A model generated the notes under the pieces. It did not search any database, was not told where the DNA came from, and saw only the letters and a program-made list of their open reading frames with translations. DNA of 64,000 bases, from contig CM061921.1 of NCBI GenBank assembly GCA_031002005.1, forward strand, positions 121,612,597 to 121,676,596, in the 5' to 3' direction. A program made the position numbers and the translations under genes. The stretch comes from Vandiemenella viatica (taxonomy: Eukaryota > Arthropoda > Insecta > Orthoptera > Morabidae). Below are positions 33,560 to 45,524 of this stretch, piece after piece. Numbering within the stretch: position 1 is the stretch's first letter; each line of letters begins with the position of its first letter.

Positions 33560-34160
33560 GTGGAGGTTGGGGTGGATGGATATACATTACAATTCCTCGC
33601 CAGCGTTAGCTTTGGACGCTTGACATTGCGTATTTTTTCTGTTTCATCACCAATTTCCGAAATTAAAAATGGAGCATCTTTGAAAGAAAATTTCAGACTT
33701 ATGGTTGATGGTCTCTGCTAACGTGGGAAAGCAGAGCGCTCTTCTAACTGTTACGTTGCTTACATATGTGGGTGCGTTCAAGATGATGCGCAGCGCTCTG
33801 TTTTCCAGTGCTTGCAGCCCTTGACAGTAAATAGCTGAGGAAAGCTTATGTCCCCAGAGTGCGGGGAAGTTTTTGCGTTAAAATGTATCACTTTCTATTT
33901 CATGTTGGGCTGTCGTTATTTGAGTGTCTTTATTGGAATTGTCGTTTCCTGTGTTGCTCCATTACTGATGATCAAGGAGTTTCCTTGGTCACCTAAGTCT
34001 ATGATCGTAGAGGGTCTCAGTGGACTGGCAGAGTGCTGACTTTTTTCATAACATTGCGTAGCCAGTTTCTGGAAGCGATTCCTGAGTTTCGGCAGTCCGC
34101 CGATTCGGTGGAGGTCCTCAACTCGCGTTGTGTTGATGCTCATTGCGTTTTTCGACAACG
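33560..34160 (-). pseudogene. Jockey-like LINE ORF2 C-terminal fragments (2), rearranged
   Basis: 33916-34158 (minus) carries RVEDLHRIGGLPKLRNRF, LATQCYEKSQHSASPL, the very end of a Jockey-type ORF2. Next to it, reading on toward lower coordinates, 33600-33850 carries GLQALENRALRIILNAP and LCFPTLAETINHKSEIFF, a part that should precede the former. The order is therefore scrambled, implying two insertions or a duplication. Confidence 0.6.
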
Positions 34161-34205
34161 TAGATCTGGAGCACCATGAATTTCTAACAGATGAACAAAC
34201 TGTTA

Positions 34206-35114
34206 GACTTCTTTTCCACTAAGCGACTAGCCGCCTCGCGCGATTCCTATTTATTCAGTTATGGCATTGACCATAGCCATTGACGCGACCGCGACTTGGC
34301 CGTCGTCGCGACTGCAAAAGAACACGTGACTCGAGCAGCCGCACGCGCCTCCATACCTTCATAAAATTACTGCGCAATGCTCACTGCGCGGCTAGCCGCT
34401 CGCGACTCACCGCCTCCGGCGCCACTGCTGTCAGTATGCAGCGTGACGTGCGTGAAAAAGACGGGTTTTGTGTGCATGACAACATGACGCAAGACAAAAA
34501 TACGGACGATTTCATAAGGGAGCGTCCATAAACTACGCGGTACAGTCTGAGGGGGGGGGGAGTTGGCTAACGCTGGGATACGTGCAGTGGGGGGGGGGGG
34601 AGAGAGGCGTTTCCGAGCAATGCCACGTTGCTTTACATTCATGTTATTTGTCACAGTTAAAATGAGGTACAGAACCCACAACAGCATGTAAATATTTATT
34701 TCCTTCATTTAATAACCTCCGTATGTAATTTACGATAGTCGTACAAAATGTCTTCTAGAATCAATGTTTTAGTAACCGTTGTTAGTGGCCTTAGCTTTGA
34801 TAACAACTCATCAAATAAATTTACGGACATTCGCGACTACTTGAAAAATTTTATGTTATGATCCCGTAACTGATTATATAACGATAAAATGTCCCTTTTG
34901 TGTTACGTTCTCTTAACATAGGATGCATCCAAAACCTATGTTTTCGTTTTCTTTTTGTTAACAAGTAAAGACATGTTACTTCTTCAACATCCATTTTGAA
35001 AATGAGCTGCTTTGTGGAATACAGTCGCACGCGCAGTCGCTACAACAGTCGCTACAAAACTGGCCGCTAGCGACTGCGGTCGCCCGCGACTAGCCGCTTA
35101 GTGGAAAAGCAGCC
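34206..35114. mobile_element. PIF/Harbinger-type MITE (909 bp)
   Basis: The inverted ends G(A/G)CT(T/G)CTTTTCCACTAAGCG continue with CTAG(C/T)CGC, about 29 bases with four mismatches. They are flanked by TTA on both sides (34203-34205 and 35115-35117), the target typical of PIF/Harbinger. The interior is rich in GTCGCGAC/GCGACTAG-like words near both ends and encodes nothing. G runs and a GAGCGTCCATAAACTACG segment (34524-34541) suggest a further nested repeat. Confidence 0.8.
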
Positions 35115-35117
35115 TTA

Positions 35118-35563
35118 AGGGCCTTTCATATGCAAGTTTTGAATAGACTGAGGGAAGCAATCTGAAGAAAACGTCCAGGCAAGGAGGATGGTCACTGCAT
35201 CACGACAATGCTCCCTTCCACACATCGACTGATGTGCAGATGTGGCTTGTAGAAAAGAACATTCCAGTCCTCCAGCAGGATCCCTACTCACCGGATTTAG
35301 TGCCATCGGATTTCTGGCACTTTTCCAAGATTAAAATGAGCCTCAAAGCTAACCGTTTTCCCACCGTAGAACACATCAAAAGCAAAGCGACGGCTGTACT
35401 TTGGAAGATACCAAAACAGGATTTTGATCGTTATTTCCAGCAATGGCAGGAGCGGTGGAGCAAGTGTGTGTTCAGAAGGAGCCTACTTTGAAGGAGATGT
35501 GGACTTATGTTTTGTTAATAAAGAGTTACAATGAAATTCCGGGAACTTTTTGACTGCCCCTCG
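35118..35563 (+). mobile_element. mariner-family 3' fragment
   Basis: The transposase C-terminal half reads HHDNAPFHTSTD, DPYSPDLVPSDFWHF (third catalytic Asp kept), FDRYFQQWQERWSKCV and a stop near 35489. It is followed by a terminal end GGAACTTTTTGACTGCCCCT and TA at 35564-35565. The upstream half is missing. It is a different mariner lineage from that at 21999-23239. Confidence 0.85.
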
Positions 35564-35599
35564 TATGTCTGTCTGTCCCCTCATAACCAAAAATCTGTA

Positions 35600-35870
35600 G
35601 TGTTATAACTGTCAAGCGCATGGTCGCCAGACGCGCGACTGCACCAAGGTGCGTGTGGGGGAGAACATCGAGCTGCCGACTGTGCCCTAAAGAGAGAGGA
35701 AGCAGTCTGCTGTAAATGTGGCGGGAACCACGCAGCCTGTTTTTTCGGATGCCAGGTCCGGAAGGAACTTCGGACGAAGACTCGCCTCGATCACAAAGCT
35801 GCAACTACTGTCAAACCAGCTGACCATGGCGACAGCTCGCAACAGCACCACAGACCGGCAGCCTAGACTG
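35600..35870 (+). pseudogene. Jockey-like LINE ORF1 (Gag-like) zinc-knuckle fragment
   Basis: CYNCQAHGRQTRDC, then in other frames a DCALKREEAVCC segment and CCKCGGNHAACFFGC: two or three CCHC knuckles as in Jockey-clade ORF1 proteins. It is frameshifted and lacks the upstream RNA-binding region. Confidence 0.65.
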
Positions 35871-36990
35871 CGAGTGGGTCGCATCCGAGGTCCGCTGCGC
35901 CTCGCCGATCTGCAGACGTATCTGGTACAAGACGTCAGCAGGACACTCGGAATATGGGTCCGATCAATGAAGGAAACTGCAATCGTTCTTAAACCCCCTC
36001 ACGGATACCCCCAACCACCCACCACCCAACGCCACCACCACCGCAGGAACAAAGACTCTTCAGAACTACCCACTATTACAGTGGGGATGGCGAGGCTAGG
36101 CACACTTCACCACCCAAGTGGGTGCCCGCGGGGAGCGAACGGGAACGCGGCGCCTGCCACGGACCAGGCCGAAGAGGAAACCTGACCGTATAGCTATAGC
36201 CATCTCCGCGATTCCAGCGATCGCACGGCCCCACCTGTCCCCATAGGGAACAAGGCAGAAGCCGTTGCAGACCGAGCGTGACGCGGACCTAACCTTTTCG
36301 CGTGTTCCGCCGCACCCGCCGCGAGCGCAAGCACAAGTGACAGGCATCAGGTTCACACGCTATGTGGTATGCTCCAAGTGAAACGTTCCGCCGCATCCGA
36401 CCGGCACTCCGGTGTGGATGCCTCTGACGAGTACGACTTCCCGCTCCTCGTTCAAGCTCGCAGAGCACCATCATAGTGCGTATCACACCTCAGCATAAAG
36501 CTTTGGCGTACGGATGTCGCTGCCCCACCCGGGCCAAAGACCATACATTACTCGTCCTCACATATAAGAGGACCTACTTTGGCAGCAAATGGCTCATACC
36601 GGCGGCAAGGGGAGCACAAGTTCCTTGATCACTGATCACCGGTCCCGGCGAGGGCCGTTCTATACAATTCGACGATGACCCCGGCCATTGCCAGATCACG
36701 CCAGCTTACCGGTACTGTCCGTCGCCTCCCATCAGGGTCGCGTCACCTCCCTGCACCACGGGTCCTACTGCCGTGATCCTTCGGTCTTACTGCCCGGGCG
36801 TTGGCAATGAGTGCTACCGGCGGGAGGGCTGCACCACTTCTCCCCACAACGATCTGAGTCTTTTGGAGACCAAGATCCCCGGTCCGTTTGTTTGGTCCAT
36901 ACCGGTGGCAAGGGGAACCACTTCACCTGATCACCGAAGCCCACCTCAGCAGCGGCCACCCCCCGAGAACAGGGATTCGACCCCACCTTC
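35871..36990. other. GC-rich tract without recognisable gene
   Basis: Markedly more GC-rich than the rest of the window, with a repeated word ATACCGG(C/T)GGCAAGGGGA at about 36597 and 36900. It probably belongs to LINE-related sequence between the ORF1 scrap and the ORF2 scrap, but I see no conserved protein. Confidence 0.35.
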
Positions 36991-36999
36991 TAGCAGCAG

Positions 37000-37200
37000 A
37001 CACCGGCTATCCTTCGTGCATCCAGATACACTTCGACAGCGTTCATTCATAACCGAACCAACATCGAAACCATCCGCACAGAAATATTCCAACAAACTGA
37101 GAAGTTCTACGAACGAATCGAAAAATTCAGAGAAATCGACGAGAGGCTCCATATCTTTGGCACAACAATGCGAAGGCACTGGCACTCCCATCGAGTAACA
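37000..37200 (+). pseudogene. Jockey-like LINE ORF2 C-terminal scrap
   Basis: A frame with ILRASRYTSTAFIHNRTNI and EIFQQTEKFYERI resembles the extreme C-terminus of Jockey-clade ORF2. It ends just before the next LINE begins and is followed by about 190 bases of likely 3' UTR. Confidence 0.55.
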
Positions 37201-37594
37201 TTAAGTATCATATTTCAGCCAGAGTAGCACTGATATGATATAAGAAAACTGTAGGGGTTTTTCACATAAGGTCGTCTCTGACGACCATAGCCATGTTTTC
37301 CCCTGAAAGCGCAAATAAGAAGAGTCACCAAAACAACCCAATCCTATAAAACTGACAAATAGCAGTAGAGCTACATAGGTAGCGGGACATGCACAAACAC
37401 ACCGTTGAGGCAGCGACACAAAAAGGAGAGTGGAAACGCGTCGCGCGCACACGTTGGGAAAGAAGTTGCATCCAGTTTCGCCGGATGATACGCCAGCGTG
37501 TCGGCAGGCAGCACCACTGCCGCAGCGATATATACTCGCCGCGCAGACCGCTTGCGCTCGGAGTCAGTTCCGAGTTGGCATCAGCAACGTTCAG

Positions 37595-39493
37595 ATGTGC
37601 GATGAGGAAAGTGCTCGCCGCACTGTCGCACCAGGCGGGTCGAGTGCCCTAGTGCACTCGGCTTTGCCGGCGACAGCAGCGGCTATATTGACGACCAGGC
37701 AACGTACACCGGACTCTGAGCAGGAAAACATCCACCGTGCTTCCGCGTCGGGCGGCCCCAACGCACTCGCGTTGTCGGATTTACCGGCCGAAATCACGGA
37801 CTTGCTGACTACTTTCGAAACGGAAATGGATCACGCTACGGACACAATTGGAAAACCACAGCCACAGCAGATGACGACTCCGCTAACTTCCACGGACCAG
37901 AACATGGACACTGATGGAATATTCAAGCTCAGCTGTCGATGACCCAGGCTACCCAAGGATCATCAGACAACCGCGCTACTAAGAGATGTACGTCACCGCT
38001 ACTCGCAGGAAAGTCTAAGCAGCCAAGAAACGAAGCAAGAGGAGCCAACGCAAAAATCAGCGTCCCGGTTTCCCAACTATCGACAACCAGCAAGAACAAG
38101 AAAACCACAAAGAAGAAGCCTTGAAGCACAAACTGCACCAAAGAAAACAACATCGTCAACCAAGAACAGAGGAACACAGCCAGACAGAGACGGATTCGTC
38201 CTAGCTAGGCGAACCTGTAAACCCCCACCATCACTGGACCCAGCCAGGATGGAGATCAGCAACCTGTACGAAATACTAAATGGTGAAGATGCTCCCCAGC
38301 AACAACAACATCAACCGCAGCAGCAGCAGCATCAACAGCAACCGCAACAGCATCAACAGGAGCAGCAACAACAACAACAACAGCAGCAGCGTCAGCAGCA
38401 CCAACAACAGCAGCAGCAGCATCAAACAGAACATCAACAGCAAAGGCAGCAGCAGCAGCAGCTTCCACCTATTGTGGTGCAGTATCCGAATACCTACAAG
38501 GAGCTATACCAGATGGTAAAAACTGTACTTCAAGGGAAACCATTTCAAGCAAAATCGGCCGGAGGAGACAAGGTTAAGCTGACCTTCCTCTCCACGGAAG
38601 ATTACCTAGCAGTAACAGCGGCGCTGCAGAGGGGAAGTGTCCCATATTACACTTTTCCCTCTGCAGCAGAAAAGCTACTCAAAATAGTATTACGAGGACT
38701 TCCAGCTAACATGCCGACAGCGGACATTAAGGAGGAGCTGGAAGACATTGGTTTTGACATACGAACAGTTACAAGACTCAAGAGACCAGGGAGATCTGAG
38801 CTCATGCCGCTCTTCTTAGTAGTCCTCCCGGACAGACCTCAAAATAGGAAAATATTCTCGCTCGAGTTCATTCATGTCTCTGCGCATAGCTGTGGAGAAA
38901 CTACGATCATCAAATGGACCAATACAGTGTTTCAATTGTCAAGCCCTGGGACACGTGGCGAGACACTGCTAACATGCCGCCAATCTGCGTTAAGTGCGCA
39001 GGAGCGCACTTATCATAACGACTGCCTTCTCAAAAAAGGCGAAGGCCCTCCAAAATGCGCAAACTGTGGAGAACAACACGTGGCGAGCTACAAAGGCTGC
39101 ATAGCCTTTAAGAGAGCCCGCGAAAGACAACGCGGCATAGCTGCCGAGCAGGCAGCAGCCGCACAAGAAAAGCGCAACGCACAGAAGAAGCAAATTCTGG
39201 CGTACCTCAAGAGCCCCCAGAAAAACACAAAGACCAGCAGCATAAAACTAGCCAGCCACAACAGAGCAGTAAAGCACAGATCTCTAATAAATCGACACAG
39301 AAATCTACCAAACGTCAGCAACCGGAAAAAACTTCACCTAACCCCCGCAAGAAAAGCGCCATTCAACAGGCAGCTGTTCGGAAGCAATCAAAGGGACACA
39401 ACAACCACAAGAAGCAAACTTGCCTCCAGCGGCAGAGATCCACAGTTCAAGCTCCTACAGCGGTCAACATCACCAGTATCGCCCAACCTCTGA
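37595..39493 (+). pseudogene. Jockey-like ORF1 (Gag-like) with long Gln/His tract, frameshifted
   Basis: The probable start is ATG 37595 (MCDEESARRTVAPGG). Frame changes occur near 37920 and 38120, after which the frame is open across 38249-39493. A Gln-rich tract with His and Arg, encoded by mixed CAG/CAA, spans about 38297-38462. An RNA-binding-like region (LKIVLRGLPANMPTADI) follows. The first knuckle CFNCQALGHVARHC (38949-38991) is out of frame with its neighbours, then CANCGEQHVASYKGC (about 39056). The C-terminus is basic. In Jockey elements this protein packages the RNA and carries it to the nucleus. This copy is not functional. Confidence 0.8.
38297..38462 (+). repeat. CAG/CAA low-complexity tract
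   Basis: About 55 codons, mostly Gln with His, coded by interrupted CAG/CAA/CAT. Being mixed, it is less prone to slippage than a pure run. Confidence 0.95.
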
Positions 39494-39661
39494 ACCAACT
39501 AACGAAGGAGGAAATATGGAGCTACTACTAAACACTGTTGGCTCACTGCTCACAATGCTCACATCGCTACTAACGAAATTCGACCAACTTGCAGCAGATA
39601 TTAAGGCTGCAGTTACGACAGCCCATAGAGCTGACAAGCCAGATGAAAACCAGTACCATCA

Positions 39662-42366
39662 TGGATAGAACCCATATCGACAAATTGTCTATATGCGTTT
39701 GGAATGCATGCGGCATATTCCAGCAGCTCGGTGAATTTCGCCAATTCTTAAGAGACGAAAACGTTGATATCTGTCTTGTTACAGAAACGCACTTAAAGCC
39801 GGGCCTCAGAGCCAGTGTTACAAACTATAACTGCTACCGCAAAGATAGACCAACAGCCGGCGGTGGAGTGGCCATCTTTATCAAACGTGGCATCCCGCAC
39901 CACGAGTCACCTCCACCACCGACGCAGCAACTAGAAGCTTGTGCCATACAAATAAGTACAACCATGGGACCCATCACTATAATTGCCGCCTACAGACCAC
40001 CACAGTCGCCAAATGGTTGAAGGAGATATCCTGAACCTACTAAATATCAGGGGCAAGCTCATCATCGGAGGGAATTTGAACTGCCAAACATCCCGAATGG
40101 AAGTCTCGAGCAACAAACCAAGCGGGAAATCAGCTTTACCGGCTCTCACAGAGACACAACTTCCAGGTCTGGGGTCCGAAGAGCCAACCCACTTTCCCTG
40201 GAATGGAGGTCGCGCGGACGTCCTAGACATTACTATGTCCAGAGGCATCATCGGATTTATAACCTCAAACACCATAAATAGACTGTCCTCAGATCATTCA
40301 CCAGTAATGGTTCAAATTGACGTCGGAATGCGACTGCAACATCAAGCGAGCCCAGTCAATTATAACAAGACAGACTGGGACAGCTTCAGAGAGATTATAA
40401 GATCTACCATCCAACCACACCGCGAAATCAACCTACTCAATACCGAGACCACACTGAAACAATTTACTACAACAGTCCTCCAGGCAGCTAAGAATTCAAC
40501 ACCCCCATCTGGACCGAAAGAGCATTCTCGACAACTACCTCCCGAGCTGGTTGCGCAGATCAGAAACAAGAATAAAGTAGCAAAGGAGTGGAAACTGACT
40601 CGGCAACCACACACCAGGCGCCTGCTAAACCGCTTACAACGTGAGCTCAAAGCCGCACTAAACGATCATCGAAACAGGGAGTGGTCGAGCCAGATTAGCC
40701 TCCTTAGAAGTACACGATGGCACTCTAGTGGAGCGAAACAAGAAGATTCACCAAACGCCGCGCTCGCATACCACCACTACATAGCGAGAGAGGACTCGTA
40801 TACAAGGACGCAGATAAAGCTAACGCTCTGGCCGATCATTTCGAGCGACAGTTTAGGCCTGCGGAGGAAGAAGACGAACAACACACTGCTGAGGTCCACC
40901 AACGACTGGCAAGATTCTTGGAGGCGGAAGACCAACACCAAATTGAGGAAATTTCCGAAGAGGAGATTAAACACACTATTAAAAGACTGCACTTGAGAAA
41001 AGCTCCCGGCAAGGATAAAATAGGAAACCAAATTCTAAAAAACCTCCCGTCAGAAGCCATCTCACTGCTAGCGGATCTATTCAACTCCGTGTTACGCACG
41101 CAAAAATTTCCTCGTTGCTGGAAGGAGGCAGTCGTCATCGCTATACAGAAGCCCGGCAAGAATGGCAGTTTCCCGCAGAACTACCGTCCAATAAGCCTTC
41201 TGCCGGCGCTAAGTAAAGTCTTCGAAAGACTCTTACTGAAAAGACTAAATCAGCATATTCAGGAAGAAGGTCTAATACCAGAATTTCAATTTCGATTCGA
41301 AAAAGGGCATTCGACGACCCAGCAAATCATGCGGATTGTTGAGAGAGCAACTACAGCCTTCAACTATCGTGTGTACTGCCCACTCGTCTTGCTAGACGTT
41401 GCGAGAGCCTTTGATGCCGTTTGGCATAAAGGACTACTCTATAAACTTTACCAACAAGGAATGCCTGGACCGCTCGTCAAACTGCTGCGCAGCTACCTAT
41501 GCGGAAGGACCTTCCGGGTCAAAGTGGGAGATGCCCTCTCAACTCGACGACCCATAAATGCAGGCGTCCCGCAAGGTTCTGTGCTGGGACCGGTGCTGTA
41601 CAGTTTGTACACAGCAGATATTCCAGCACCAGCATCAGTACGAACAGCACTTTATGCAGATGATACTGCCTTCTTTATCGCCCACAGGTCTAAAGCAGCC
41701 GCAATTCGCAGGCTTCAGGAAGTTCTCCAGCAAACCCTAGCATGGGCGAGAAGATGGAGAATTACATTAAATGCATCAAAAACCGAAGCAATCATGTTGA
41801 CGAGGCGCACGGGGAAACGCACTCCATCGACGAGATCCTTCCCAAATACTCAAACTAAATGGGGAAGAATATTGAATGGTCACCCACGGTAAAATACCCT
41901 AGGAGTGACGTTGGACAAGCGACTGACATGGTCTCGGCATATCGAAGATCTCCGACGTCGAGTAGCAGCTCGTCTCCAGCAATTATACCCTGTTCTCAAC
42001 AGGGAGAGCACGTTGGCTCCCAACATTGGCGTAAACATCTTCTGCAGTCTGGTCAGACCAGTTATTGAATATGTGTGCCCGGTGTGTGGGTACGCCTCCA
42101 AAACCTCCCTGGCCAGACTGCAAACTATGCAAAACAGAGCATTGTGGAGGGCTCTCCATGTACCAACCCTGTTCCTTACAATAGACCTGCACACAGCTGC
42201 AGGCATCCCACTACTCGCTGAAAGAATAAAGAACATCACCGAAAAGTTCTACAGAACAGCAGCGAAGTCAACAAACCCCCTCATCGCTAGTCTTGGTAAA
42301 TATAATACAGCTTATGACAAACACAAAAGACCATTAGCCATCCTAGAAGCAACACAAAATAAATAA
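39662..42366 (+). pseudogene. Jockey-like ORF2: endonuclease and reverse transcriptase, frameshifted
   Basis: EN: WNACGIFQQLGEF, LVTETHLKPG, AAYRPPQS (39662-40019); then, after a shift near 40012, GGNLNCQ (where GGDLNC is usual, so a catalytic Asp reads Asn) and SSDHSPVM (about 40290). Another shift lies near 40800. RT (40918-41892): NYRPISLLPALSKVFERL, LLDVARAFDAVWH, AGVPQGSVLGPVLY and an intact YADD at 41653-41664. A last shift near 41890 leads to the C-terminal region (41905-42366) with RPVIEYVCPVCG and LQTMQNRALWRAL. At least three frameshifts and the EN change make it inactive. Confidence 0.87.
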
Positions 42367-42740
42367 AGAGCAAACATAAAGGCAAACCAGAAGCAAAGAC
42401 ACAATACACTAACAAATAGGAGGAAATGTCAATAGACAACAACCTCCACAACAACTGCTTGACAAAAGTACAAGCAGAAAATGCTCTGGCTGCGCTTGCG
42501 CTCAGTCTCCACCACACAGTGGTGGAGGCCGGTCGACTCCAAACCACTCCGCTCGTGAAGGGGAGTGCACCACGGGAGCAGCCTTGCCAGCTCCTGTCTG
42601 CACCTGGCGTTTCGTCGATGTCGGGTCGAGCCGTCACGCTCAGTGGAGAGGAGTGCTCGGAACCGACACCTGTTGCGGCGGCCCTCCATTTAAACCCATG
42701 ATAAACTTTCGTTTTTAAATTTGACCTAACACCCTGTTTG

Positions 42741-44950
42741 TACTCATAGGACACTGAGTAAAATTTTTTTATGTGGTTACTTCTAGCAATGCTGATTGCT
42801 TGTAAACAGATTCTAACCTGAAAAATAAATTAATTTGGTATATATTTTTGGAGTATTTCGACTCCATACTTTAAATTACTCTTGTTATTACTGGCTATCT
42901 ATGTTTTGACTTTAACAAAAAAAAAAAAAAGTACAGCACGGACACCACTTATAACAAGGATCAAATCATGGCGTTTACTTTTAATTTTTCTGTTATTTTT
43001 TTAATTAATTTTTCCTCTCTCTTAATGTCCCAGATGCAGGCCATGCATAGTAAAGCTCAGCTGGGATATTATACATAGCAGATTTTGAGACTGTCAGTAG
43101 CGTCACCACCAGCTACATGTTAAAAAGCGTCACATCTGTGCTTACCCTGGGATGACGGTGGCGCTGGAACGTGTGACGGCTCTAGGGTTTTACAGAGAGT
43201 ATTTTATGACATTATTCTGAGTTTTATCGAAGATTTAATAATTGCGAGTGTGGTGCAATATTAGGATTCGCCCATAGGGGATAAAGATTGTGAAACAATC
43301 CTCCACGGGAGGAAAGAACACCATCGTATTGCATCAGAAGAAGCGTCGGTTTAGCGAAATCTATATATACTATTGGAACCAATACGCCTTGCTCCTTCAT
43401 CACCAGTCATCGTTATAAGTAGGACATGCGGTCCAGTGCATAGTTCTATTTTTGTTGCCGTGATTAGCGTGTGCATCTAATTATTTGCCATAACCGTTTG
43501 AGTTGGTCTATTGTCATGTTCGGAGAGTCTGTTTGTTGGTGTATTTTGTTGTTATTGCTCATCGAAAGTGAGGATTTTGGTATCATCACCCCAAATAGGT
43601 TTTTTTTTTCTCGTCGAAACTAGCAAAGGCTAAGTTTATATATGTGTGACCAAAAGAGGGTCAGGTTAGGGAATCAATAAAATACGAAAGAAATTAATTA
43701 TTTACCGACACTTAATAGTTGCGCAAATGCTTAAAAATGGGCACCTCTGTCCTGCTGTTTATATTCATAAAGCACTTTGTTCCAGTTTATGAAGTTGTGA
43801 ATCAACCATAAAGCATTTTTTGCATAAAGTATTATTTGTTATAGTAGTTCAGCAAGTTTGCAAGTAATTGATAGGAAATGTTACGAACTTTAGCTATTGG
43901 AAATATAAATTTTCTTTGTTGCGCAATTTGTGTGCTATTAAATGAATTTGTTAGGGATTGTTAGTAAATAGTTTTAAGAAGTTTTTAGGGAATATTTGAG
44001 GTCGTAGCAGAACTGAGTTTTGGTTAGATTTTTTTGAGAAGAAAATTTAATAACCTGGTGAATTCTGTTGTGTAAGGAAACTTCTGAGAGTAATTTAAAC
44101 AATTTTAATACACTCGTATAGTGGCGTGTACTACATTTTACTTGAGGCAGTGTAAAAGTTTGTGTATGCGTGTAGTATGAGTGGACAGGCAGTTAAAAAT
44201 AATTTCATATTTCAAAATAATTAAATCGTTGCTACAATTTCCTTTTGTGTATCCGCGAGGCGGAATGGCCCGAGAGAAGAAGGGGGTGCGCTCCGCAGAG
44301 GAGTGGCAACACAGGTGAGAGGGGAGATAACGGCGCACTGGACAGTTTGCATGAGAAAGTGAACACTGCATTCTAGAGACTCGTCATAGACACGTGAAAG
44401 GAAGAAAGACATCCAGAAAAAGCGGTATGTAACGTGTTCAGTGAAAGTGCTTTTTGTACTCCGGGGGAGTGCCAGTGTTTTGTGAGTGTAGCTTTTTCTG
44501 GTTTCGACTGCAGAGTATAACCAGCCATCAAAGAACGGTAGTGCTCCAAACATTTTGTTTTGTCTTCGTTGACACTGAATACTGTTTGTACCCATAATCG
44601 CCCTTTTTAGCTAACGCTAATAGAACAAGAATCCTCCGCTCGCACAAAAAAACAAACAGACTAGTCGGTGCAACTGAGAAAAATACTTTCCTTTTGGGGG
44701 CTCATGTTTCCTGCTTTTGATTCTATAAATGTCCTTTTTTGTAATATGTTAATGTAATCTTCTATAGGAATTTTATTTGTATTTTATAGTAGTCATCATG
44801 ATGTTTGATATGAATATAAGGGTGAAGTAAACCCGTCTGCAATTTTGTGTTTTTTAAACAATAAAAACTTTTTTTATTATATTTCATTTTCAAAGAAGTT
44901 TTTATCAGTTAAATTCATAAGAACAATAATAGAATACCAGTAGGTAATAT
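42741..44950. other. No gene recognised; may include a decayed LTR
   Basis: AT-rich sequence. Because a tRNA-Lys-like primer site begins at 44954, the bases before it may be an LTR (AATAAA at about 44861). No matching LTR copy downstream was found except the 47-bp block below. Confidence 0.35.
44054..44100 (+). repeat. 47-bp direct repeat, copy 1
   Basis: CCTGGTGAATTCTG through TTATTTAAAC-like sequence recurs at 46614-46660 with two mismatches, 2.56 kb apart in direct orientation. Flanks do not match. Confidence 0.9.
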
Positions 44951-44953
44951 AAC

Positions 44954-44969
44954 GGTGCCCAACGTGGGG
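44954..44969 (+). other. tRNA-Lys-like primer binding site
   Basis: GGTGCCCAACGTGGGG differs by one base from the common retroelement primer site complementary to tRNA-Lys (GGCGCCCAACGTGGGG). Confidence 0.6.
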
Positions 44970-45524
44970 TTTCGATTTAGCATCAAAAATTAAAATTAAC
45001 TATGGTATGCAGTGTATACAATCAGCTTACCGATATTTTGGCACTTTTTAAATATTTAAGTTGCTGGTGAGACTGCATGCAGAGAAATATATTGTTTGTA
45101 ATCATTTATTTCTCAGCTGTTCCAAAGGATGTATGTATGTAACATTTATAATTATTTTATTTCAGTGCAGATAGCTGAAAGAACCAGAACATGATTGTAT
45201 TTCTGTTTTGTTTTTTTTTTTTGTTTGATTTTTCCAATTTGTCTGATGTTAGTATTCTACATATGGACAGTGATTTTTGATTCACTGTAGTTTTGTTTTC
45301 TGTGCGTGTTGCCGTTTTTGTTTTGATTATTTTTGATGTTGAACTGGTGTATGTTTTGGTCTCCACAGCATTCTAGGTTTTGATTTTTGTGTGATAATCG
45401 GTCGGAGAATTATTTTAAACATTTCAGTAGTAGTAATGTGAACAGTATAATGTAAGATGTCAATAGAATCATCGTAAATATTGCAGAAAGTATACCGTTA
45501 AATGAAAAAAATTTCAGTCCAACT

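Larger units (their letters stand above)
37390..42740 (+). mobile_element. Near-complete Jockey-like LINE
   Basis: Order: GC-rich 5' UTR (about 37390-37594), ORF1 (37595-39493), ORF2 (39662-42366), 3' UTR to roughly 42740. The zinc knuckles in ORF1 and the EN-RT lacking RNase H fit the Jockey clade. All main domains are present, but both ORFs contain several frameshifts. I could not see a clear poly-A or target duplication, so the ends are approximate. Confidence 0.85.

Noticed and set aside
38256..38468. 70-codon Ala/Val-rich minus-strand ORF
   Set aside because: Antisense shadow of the CAG/CAA tract.
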